Positions 55,331 to 64,000 of a stretch of 64,000 nt of DNA are shown here, piece by piece; positions within the stretch are counted from its first letter, which is position 1; each line of letters starts with the position of its first letter. Below the pieces are notes generated by a model that saw only the letters and a list, made by a program, of their open reading frames with translations, searched no databases and was not told where the DNA came from. This stretch comes from Spirodela intermedia (taxonomy: Eukaryota; Streptophyta; Magnoliopsida; Alismatales; Araceae). A program made the translations under genes and the position numbers. The stretch is taken from positions 4,660,759 to 4,724,758 of the forward strand of contig LR746266.1 of NCBI GenBank assembly GCA_902729315.2, written 5' to 3'.

Positions 55331-57600
55331 TATTTTAAACTCTAACTTCTAACAGCTCAAAGCCACTCTAACTTCAACTATGGTATTATCTCTTCTATAC
55401 CTCACTTAGAATTTTGAACTCTAGTCACATGATTAGAGTTCTTATGTAAAAATGGAGGTAGATTGTTGTTTATTTCAGTCAAACTCTGTTGACAATTAGG
55501 AAATTAAAAACTCTCTATGAATGAGAGCTATTGGCCATCATTCTCATCACTTTGAAATAGAAATATTACTTATTGTAGACTTTTTTTATTATTTCACCAG
55601 TCAGAAGAGCTTTAAATTCATCTTGGAAGAATAAGAAATTATGCTAGAAGAATTTAAATGGCTCTCAAACATCATCACTTTTAACTTCAAAATTAGATAT
55701 AAGGTGGCAATAGAAAACAAAGTTATTGAAGCCCTTTCGAGACCTTTAGACCAAGGATGACTATAGGTGACTAACTTATATTGGCCCAATGAATATATTT
55801 GACTAGAATTTTACAACAATTTCAAGAGGACTCTTAGCTACTAATTATTTTTGACCAACTTCCACTTCATTTGGAAAAATGGCCACACTATTATTTCTAG
55901 TATAGTCTCTTGTTCCAAAAAGGGTGACTAGTTATTTTTGGGACTTCTCAATTGATTCCTTAGCTATTATAAGAGTTCTATATTTCAATGATGGGTGGGC
56001 TCTTTGTATTTTAACAATACACTTTTAGATCATACATAATGTTCAATGGAGGGTATGACGAATCACATTAAATGATTTGTGGTTGTCTACTTAACATGTC
56101 ATTAGAACAAGGTCTAGTTTTTCTCTTTAGTAGGCCTCTTTTAGCCCTTTTTGATTGTAGAGAAAATTTAAGTTAATCTCACCATGAATTTTATCAAAAG
56201 ATTGTCAAGTTCCAACAAGTTTAATGTGATTTTGGTCATCGTAGATTAGTTATTTATTTAAAATGTGAATTTTTACCTCTATGACACCATTTCACTACTA
56301 AGGATATTGTCTTGATTTTCATTTACAATATAATTTGACTTCATAGATTTTCTAAATCTAGTGTCACTAATTGAGACATGATTTTTTTCAACTTATTTTA
56401 GAGATAATTCTTTAAGTGTCAAGACAACTTTCTATTAAGCCAACTCTTATTATTTACAAATCGATAAAAAAAATTAATGGTCAACAAATATTTAGAAACT
56501 TATTTATGTTGTTTTGTAGAAGATTGAATGTGTCAATGAAATAATTAGTTGGTATTGTTGAATTTTGATTTAATAATAATATTAATTTCTTAACAAGATT
56601 TTCGTCATTTAAGATTGTCTATGAGCGTGACCCATTTAACTCTCATATGATATGAATTTCACTCAATGAAAATAGAAGACCTTGATCAAGTTCTTCAAGA
56701 ATGAGATGTGAACTTCTAACAACTCAAACAACACCTAATCCAAGCTTAGGCTTGCAAGATGATTGTAAAAGACAAAACCTTGAGTTCTAGTTAAGAGTTC
56801 TCATCTATCTTAACTCTACTCATATTGACAAAAATCTAACAATGAGGTCTTATGAGAAGCTAGCTTCAATATACTTTGGGTCATTTAAAGTTTTTGAGTG
56901 GATTGAGTTTATAGTTTATTGATTTAGACTTATTACCACAATCAACATCCACTCAATTTTTCACATATCTCAATATAAGTTACAATTGACCTAATAAGGC
57001 TAATGAAGACCATATGAAGTATTGACCATTTGACATAGGCCTCTAGGGCATAAAGTATTCATCAAATGTTAGGAATAGCCCCCTTTAGAGGCTATTTGAG
57101 AATCAACTAGAACTCTATTGCAACAATATCTCTGAATTTTACCTTAAGTTTAAGATGAATCTCATGGGCTTATATTGTCAAGGCATTAGCCTCAATTCTT
57201 CATCCACGTAAGAAGAAATCTCAACCAACTTGTTAGATGCTTTTAATTATTCGTTGAAGGCCATGAGCATATTGATTAACAACATGCCAAAAAATGAAGG
57301 ATGGTGTAGAAAATGACCTATTAAGGTTGGAACTAGGTGACAAAGTACAAAAATGATCAGCCCATTAAAGTGATAATAGGTGGCGGATAGTATAATAGTT
57401 ATGCAACATAAAACCATTGCAACTATAAGAAGACCTCACCCATCAGAGATAGGAGAGAAAAGTACTACTAGTCATCTAAAATTAACTTCACTAGAAGGTC
57501 CCTTTGGGGTTCCTTCTAATTATTTTATTTTCTTTCAGCTTCGATTTTCATCAATTAGTAGAATATATATCTATCATAGTTAGTTCTATCTCTAGATCTT
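55330..57600 (+). mobile_element. Decayed, 5'-truncated Ty3/gypsy retrotransposon
   Basis: Translating the plus strand in shifting frames with stops gives a collinear series of gypsy pol remnants. At about 55350-55520 is the end of reverse transcriptase and start of RNase H. At 55520-55760 there is RNase H, with recognisable YKVAIENKVIEALSRPL. Integrase covers about 56200-56700, with VIVD, a HHFTTKDI block, a decayed AYHPQ-DGQ region and KIVYERDP. At about 56860-57020 is the C-terminal integrase block that reads EKLAS-YFGSFKVFEWI and IHSIFHISQ. Possible chromodomain remains run to about 57190. A candidate 3' LTR with a TATA-like motif near 57420 follows, with undefined end. Gag, protease and most of reverse transcriptase are missing. 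The order and the HP-FHVSQ block suggest a chromovirus-type clade. It cannot encode an active protein. Confidence 0.85.
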
Positions 57601-59014
57601 TATTTTTTTTCTCCTTTTTTAACTTCAAGCACCCATCATAATATCACATAAAGATAATAATTTTTAAGAAAGGAATGAGTGAACATATCGGATATCTAAA
57701 TTAATTATTTGACTTGTGTAATTTCATACTTGGGTTTTCTTATATTTGTAAGGTTGATGAGTAATTTTAAGTGTGTGGAGAAACTACCTCTAAATTGTTG
57801 ATCATAAATAGTAGACCTAGTGGGATATTTTGTGTATACATGATCTAGTCTAATTACGTCACACATTAGTTTTATATGAATATGACAAATTTAGCGGTCT
57901 TATGGGTTTCATAGATTTAGTTTCAATTAAAAGATAACATTATTGATTGTTACTTTATATTGATTATTATAATTGAGTTTATGTCAATTCTATGACATGA
58001 GTTAAGTGATTGATTTGATTAGTATGAATGCTTTTAGTGTTACTAGATGACTAGTCCTTTTATTTTTATAGAGACACCTATGTCTTTTGATTGATTTTGT
58101 GTTCCTTTGTACATTGGATAGAAGAACATTTTGAAAAAGTTATAAGTGATGGGAAAGCATCGTGATCTAATTGTAGAAGATTTCTCTATGTGTAACTTTT
58201 GTTAGTTGATGAGGTGAGTGACAAGTAAATATATTTTAAATTTAGCTGATTTTAACTAAAACATTAGTTGGTAGGTATTCATTATATAACTATCACAATT
58301 GAGTATATGACTTGTATTTATTAATTACAATTTATGTTTCAATGGGACTAGTAAGTCATATGATTTATCTTCTATACAACATAATTAATTGGATGTTAGT
58401 TTTGCAGAACAATTCAACAAGCCTTTTTAATATGAAATATTATTTTAATATTTATTTTCATGTGGTTGTAAATCACCATGCATTGTAAATTTTATTTTAT
58501 TTTACATGTGATATTTTTTTTACTAGTAAATTAATAGATGTGGGTGAAATATAGCTTGAAGTCTATTATATATTTTTTGATCATGATTGTCTTAAGTGGC
58601 TTATGAAATTTTAATATATATATATTTAAATTTAATATTGGATGGATGATCTATATTTTAAGAATTATTGTTACTTCATACTTAAGTTTTTCAAGTCACA
58701 CTCTTTAGTACTAACTATATGTATATGAAGATGAGGTGATAGTTTTACATTGATCTTAGCATCAAAGCAATGAATCTTTCTTCAAATGGGGCTGCACTCC
58801 AATAAAGTATTTGATAAAATTTTAACTATTTTTATACCTAGTTGAGAAAAATGATAGATAAGAATTTATTTAGTCACTTATTATATCGATATAGAGGATA
58901 AAAGTGTTGATATGTCACTTGTAAAGGAGTTAAGGTATTAGTCTATTACTTATTTATTTTCAGTTCACTTATTTATCTTTAGAATGAGCTTGTTAGTTTT
59001 TATACATTTAGAAT
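57600..59014. other. AT-rich spacer between two retroelements
   Basis: Very AT-rich with no open frame of note. The left end may still be gypsy LTR. I see no recognisable gene or domain remnant. Confidence 0.4.
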
Positions 59015-59248
59015 TGTTAGATTTCTCAACTTTGATTGTCTATGCTCATGATACTACTTGATGAAGAACTATTGAGAGTAAATAAAAAATGACTCTTACT
59101 TAGATTAGGGGTTCAAAACCTTATAAGTATACAAATTAAGACTACTGCAATTACAAATATAAGTGGACTTAACCTGATAATTATAATTGAAAACATAACT
59201 TGCGTATAAATAAATACACAACATATGAGATTATCATATATTTTAACA
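59015..59248 (-). repeat. Copia 3' LTR
   Basis: About 234 bases, TGTTAAAA at the element-sense start and ATCTAACA at the end, preceded by a purine tract. The 61284-61520 copy shares long blocks such as CTTGTAAGTACACAAATT-type and AACCTGATAATTATAA. Confidence 0.8.
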
Positions 59249-61283
59249 CTCCTTCTCAACTTGGTTAATGAATATCTTCTATTTGTAATTTGTTCATGAA
59301 TTTTTACATAGTAGGGCCATGAAGTTCCTTGGTTCCTGGGTGAATAGCTCCACACATTGATTCTTTGATTTGACATGATGAATGTAAATAATTCTTAACT
59401 CGGTCTTCTCTTTGATGAAGTGAGATCCAACCTCCATGCACTTTGTTCTATGATTGATCTATTGTCACACGAAAGCTTGATGGGTATCTCATAATATATT
59501 GATCATTAAAGATTTATTAGATCTATAATACTTCATAGACTCTTTGGGCCATAGCTCTTAGCTTAAATTCTATACTTGACCTTAAAATAATTGATTATTT
59601 TTTGTTGCACCATATGATGAAGTTTCCACAAAGAAATTAAGAATATTATGAAGTAGATTGTATGTCCTCAAAAGAACTTGCATAATCTGTATTAATAAAT
59701 ATTTTTATTTAATTTAATAAGATTTATACCTAGGTGTTCCCTTTAAATATAGAAGAATATATACTTTTGTCATGTCATGTATTTTTCTTAGATCATATAT
59801 AAATCTGATTGAGTGTGAGAAAGGTAGATTAATCTATGGACTAATCTTTGATACCTTATTTGATATGTTGGTGGGTTGTCTTATCCTCAACTTAATTTCC
59901 CATTTATATTGATGAGAGTGACTTTCAGTTTGAGTAAATCTCAAGTATATTTCAATTGAGATAAAAATATTCTACGTTTATAATAGTCAACTTTTTTTCT
60001 AAAAAATAATTTAAAAGTTTCAATCATTTTATTTTAAAATAAGTAGATAATTTATCATTCAAGAATTTAATTTTTGATAAATTATCTCCTATAAGAATCA
60101 TGATGTCACATTAATCAATAAAATATAAATTCAATTATTATGTGTTTAAAGAATGAATTATGATCACCATTGATTTGACTATAATTCAATTCATGTCTAG
60201 TTGTTGAGAGCTTGTCAAATTAATCCCTTAGTGATTGTTTTAGTCTATATAAAAACTTCTTTAACTTACATACTAGATTTTAATTCTTTTCATTTCAAAC
60301 ATCGGGAGAAATATCCATATAAATTTTATCATTTAAGCATGTCAGGAGTCATTCTTCATGTCTTATTGAAGTTTTCATTTCTTTATTTTACCATAGAAAT
60401 TAAAATTTGCATGATATTCATTCACTACCAATGTTGAGTTATCAGGTTGTTGGCTTTCACTCACCATTGTCAACTTATTTTTCTCTTCCCTAATTATGCT
60501 AATTATTTCCTCAAAGTTAGGGAGATTCTCTTAGTTTAGTAGTTGACCTACTTTTTATTTTTATGAAAAATTATTATGATTTGTTTTTGTAAAGTTGGTT
60601 CTTCATTGTATAACTTCTCTCTTTTGAAGTTAAATTTCTAACTCATTTGTAGTGGTCAATCTACATCTATATGGCTTCTAGTTCTCTCACATATTCTAAT
60701 ACATCTTGATTTCCTTAAACTAAGGTCTTAGATTTCATGATGAGGCAAGAAATCTCACACTCATCAATTTATTTTGTGTGCACACAATAGACCTTTTCTT
60801 AGATATCCTTTGTGTATGATATTATGAGAAAATGATCACTGATTGAGGGGGCCATATTCTCAAATAACTAAACTTTAACTATTGCATGTGTCTCTTGTCA
60901 TATATTATGTTGAAGATCAGTTGAATTGTGGAGATTTTCACTTTTCATGTGCTTCAACTTTCTTCAATCAAGTATGATCATCTTCAGGGTTTTCACTTGT
61001 CAAGTGCTTCAATATAAGTTTAGACCGTTGAACTTATATTTCTTGGGGAGTCTCATGAGTTCAAGCCATATAAGATACTTCTCGATTCCACTAATTGTCA
61101 TGAGGGATAAGATATGAACTTTTGTCATTTTCTAGGCTTTGTGATCTTAGTAAGCACAAACCTTTGAAACCCCTAAAAATAAATATAAAAGAAATCAACT
61201 ATTGTGACTCTTACTAGAGAACTCAATGAACTAAGAAAGATGTTTAGAACAAGTGCACATGATGCTCTAATAATATGATACAA

Positions 61284-61520
61284 TGTTGTATTTCTCAACC
61301 CTAGTTGTTTGTGCTTGCGGCACTACTTAACAAAGAGTTTTGAGAGTAAAGAAAAAATATCACTTACTTCGACTTTGGGTTTGAGACCTTGTAAGTACAC
61401 AAATTGAGGCTATCAAGTCAATTACAAGGTATAAGTGGACCCAACCTGATAATTATAACTAAAAACATAACTTATGTATAAACAAATACACCACATAAGA
61501 TAATATCTTATATTATAATA
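61284..61520 (-). repeat. Copia 5' LTR
   Basis: About 237 bases, the diverged partner of the repeat at 59015-59248. It ends in ATACAACA next to the primer-binding-like site. The element-sense start has lost the TG (reads TATTAT). Confidence 0.75.
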
Positions 61521-64000
61521 GGGATGATAGTCAAATATCAATCACTTGAACCCAATTTGAGGGCAAAAAAATATTATATTTATATGTGAATAATTTGATA
61601 TATGTTATGAATTAATAATAAAAGATTAATTTTTTTGATTATGCCAACATTACTCTTGTTTTCTAGGGTGCCAAGTTCATTGGTGAAAACACACAATATG
61701 TAGTCCTCATCATATTAATCTGGTATGTTTATGCTTCTTACTTGGTCTAGTGCATCTCTAGCAAGGATTCTTTACTAATTACATTACTACTTTATTTTTC
61801 TAGGCTATCTTGATTTGATTCAAAATAAAAAATCAAATAATTATTCAATGTGTTGACATGTATATTTAAAGTTAGCTTTACCACAGCAAAGTTACTTGCT
61901 AATTTATTTACAACATTACTTTTGAATGACCCTTTTCTCTAGTATATCTATTTTAATAATATGCATTGCCTTTACACATTTGTAAACCATTTTTTCACCT
62001 TAATATTTTTTGTTTGAACAATCAAGATCGTGGCAATGCTCAAAGCTCGATTTGAAAATATGGACTTATGTTTGTAGACAATACTTCCACATAAACATTA
62101 AAGAAATTAAATTTATCAAAGTAAGCATCAATCATAGTGGTTCTTTCTAAAAATTTAGATATATCTTTTTTGTTATAAGTTATGACTGATATACATTTTT
62201 TTTTTGCCATTAAGAATTTTAACTAGATATTTTATATGAATATTTGGAAAAATTGATTTGACAAAATAGTTAAATTTATTTGATGAGTGGTAGGATTAAT
62301 TACAATATCAAACATAACATGAAAGGGTAAATGCCTTGGGCAGCATGTATAGCTTATCTTAGGATGTGGGGTTGTAAAATCAATCTCCACATTAAATTGA
62401 GTGATGTAGTTCTTAATCTAGAGCATATAGTGAGTGACACCTTGAGAACTTCTATCTTTGGCTGCACTATCAAAGGCTTGCCCACTTTTGACGTTGTGTT
62501 AGGATGGCTCGTTGATTTTATTTCTAAATTAGGTATTATCATATTCTTGATTCTGAATTGCATGTGTTATGATTTGTCCATGGATTTCTTTCGTACCTTG
62601 GATATACATCACATCTAATACTTTGCATATGGCTTTTGCAATATCATTAAATAAGCTGTCCTTATTGCGGGTCAATGGGTATTTATATTTTTACATAATA
62701 TTTTATGTTTGACTTGTGATCTTGAATTTTCACATTATAATCATGATTTAAAGACTCACTCTTTTTGCTCAAGATAGATTTTATTAGAATTATATTGTCA
62801 TCTGATAAGTCTTCATTATCATGAGTTAATAATTAGTAAATAATATAGTTTTAGCCTTAACTCATGATAAATAGATTTATATTTATATTAAAGTGTGAAA
62901 AGTGGTTTTTAGTTAATTAATATAAAATTTTGGCTAATTATATGATTTTATATAAATTTATATGATTTATATAATCTTACTTTTGAGATAAATAAAGAAA
63001 AAAAAATTAAAAAAAAAGAAGCAAAATGAGGGGTACCTGTCAATCAGGGAAGCACAAGTTGAAAGCGTAGTCAAGGAAGAGTTGCGAGTAGGGACTCGAG
63101 TGGTTAGGACCGATAGAGGCATGTGTGTGCCACTCTCCTTCCACGTCACCGATGGCCAGCTAGTTGTAGGATAAAGAGTGGTCCTACACATGAGAGAAAA
63201 TGACTTACTTGTAAATATAATATTATTATATTTTCACTCGAAACTTTGATGCACAAATAATGTGAAACTAAACCTCTGTCACACTTTTCTTAGAAGGCTT
63301 TGATAATTTTAATACCTATAATATCCCTTATTTATAACAAAGATATATCATAATGATGTCATTTTATAAGGACATTAATATTTATGTCAATCTCTCTCAT
63401 ACATGCGGGCAACCAACGTGGGTTTGAATCCTCTTAGAACCAAAACTCATATTTTTTATCTAATTATTACAACTTTTCTGTAGATTGCTGATGAAAGATT
63501 AAATCGTCAAAATTGTTAGATCGTCAGCAAAAATCTCGTCAATACGATTCGCTGAACATTGTTACTAAAATTGCTAAATGATTTGCGATAAAAAGATGAC
63601 GAATCCATCAAGTAAAATATCTTCGATTGATCAAAAAATAAGCCATTGTGGAGAAGAAGACAAACTGCCGGGAGACGAGTTGCCACCTCTTGAGAATATA
63701 CCGGATGTGATGAAGAGCTTTTTCTTATTGCGCAAACCTGAGGATGAAGTTCCCTAACCCACACCCCACCTCCATCTAGTTCCTCTCCGTCAGGTGACAA
63801 CTACCAAAGAGCTACAAAGTCGTCGTTTTTCCACTTTGTCAAGTGACAACCATCGGAGATGATTTAACAACCCATTTCATTGATCTCTAGACTTTGCAAG
63901 GAGATCTAGAGATTGCTCACATTGTCCTTGTCCAAAGAGAACCTTCGAAGTTATAGACACTACACAACAATCCTCTCGAACACTTAGGATTTTAGTGTAT
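61521..64000. other. AT-rich tail, unassigned
   Basis: Mostly AT-rich. A 95-codon plus frame at 62331-62618 and its 69-codon opposite frame have no motif I know. Two short islands of higher GC occur at 63030-63190 and 63650-63950; the first has open frames in two readings on the minus strand, but neither is assignable. A partial repeat of GTCAGGTGACAAC and GTCAAGTGACAAC stands at about 63789 and 63838. More decayed transposon sequence is likely but not shown. Confidence 0.4.

Larger units (their letters stand above)
59015..61520 (-). mobile_element. Ty1/copia retrotransposon, internally deleted and decayed
   Basis: Two direct repeats bound the element. On the minus strand they begin with TGTTAAAA (59248) and TATTATAATAT (about 61520) and end in CA (59015 and 61284). 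Next to the 5' LTR the minus strand reads TTGTATCATATTATTAGAGC, like the tRNA-iMet binding site TGGTATCA-GAGC of plant copia elements. A purine tract (AGAAGGAG) ends exactly at the 3' LTR. Inside, gag UBN2-like remnants lie at about 60450-61250 (DVLEYVRELEAIW). Reverse transcriptase remnants (YMDISPDV, KKFLYGLKQSP, KHT, RLVHRLIYLSHT) lie at about 59700-60430, and RNase H remnants with LTR-proximal EDIHS at 59250-59700. The zinc finger, protease and integrase are missing, so the 2.5 kb element is about half normal length. Many stops and frameshifts show it is dead. I saw no matching target-site duplication. Confidence 0.88.

Noticed and set aside
59015-61520. The two LTR repeats as a CRISPR-like or simple direct repeat
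   Set aside because: Only two copies, 2.3 kb apart, with retroelement domains, a polypurine tract and a primer-binding-like site between them; this is a copia element.
63400-63445. Possible tRNA-like stretch (GTGGGTTTGAATCCTC)
   Set aside because: The T-arm-like motif lacks the other arms; the surroundings are AT-rich and transposon-derived.

Overview
This 64 kb window is nuclear DNA of a flowering plant. Every recognisable gene belongs to a plant family and most carry GT-AG introns: subtilase, class III peroxidase, LEA-like protein, CGLD27, chloroplast-type CK2 alpha, polyamine-type transporter, UTP11. Several genes are very GC-rich (intronless subtilase, peroxidase, LEA, transporter exon 1), while others and the spacers are AT-rich. 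That contrast suggests a monocot, perhaps outside the grasses, but this is inference from composition only.

Layout. At 1.2-2.8 kb (minus) lies a syntaxin-6-like t-SNARE protein gene. At 4.0-4.4 kb (minus) is a two-exon LEA-like gene, and at 5.85-8.16 kb (minus) an intronless SBT1-type subtilase. A J-domain protein gene follows at 10.98-14.73 kb (plus), converging on a CGLD27/DUF1230 plastid membrane protein gene at 16.5-19.6 kb (minus). A short secreted LRR protein gene of seven exons occupies 22.2-23.8 kb (plus). It converges on a ten-exon CK2 alpha gene with an N-terminal extension at 24.9-32.6 kb (minus). A small unknown protein gene sits at 33.9-34.5 kb (minus). The stretch 34.5-44 kb has no gene I can recognise. 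A class III peroxidase gene is at 44.0-45.8 kb (plus), a 104-residue unknown at 47.3-47.8 kb (plus), UTP11 at 48.8-52.1 kb (plus) and an APC/PUT transporter gene at 52.9-54.8 kb (minus).

From about 55.3 kb to the end the DNA is AT-rich and transposon-derived. A decayed, 5'-truncated Ty3/gypsy element lies on the plus strand at 55.3-57.6 kb. An internally deleted Ty1/copia element on the minus strand, with two LTRs, a primer-binding-like site and a polypurine tract, lies at 59.0-61.5 kb. The rest of the tail is AT-rich sequence that I could not assign.

The genes are unrelated neighbours with household, plastid, wall/secretory or stress roles; I see no cluster or pathway. I found no tRNA, rRNA or CRISPR, and no convincing new multi-gene system. 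The most interesting points are the unusual CK2 alpha (hydrophobic N-terminal segment, Ser in the usual RYFKGPELL motif), the J-protein with an unassigned C-terminal domain, and the decayed retroelement tail that begins roughly 500 bp upstream of the transporter start codon. All gene models were spliced by eye; exon coordinates are given so they can be tested.
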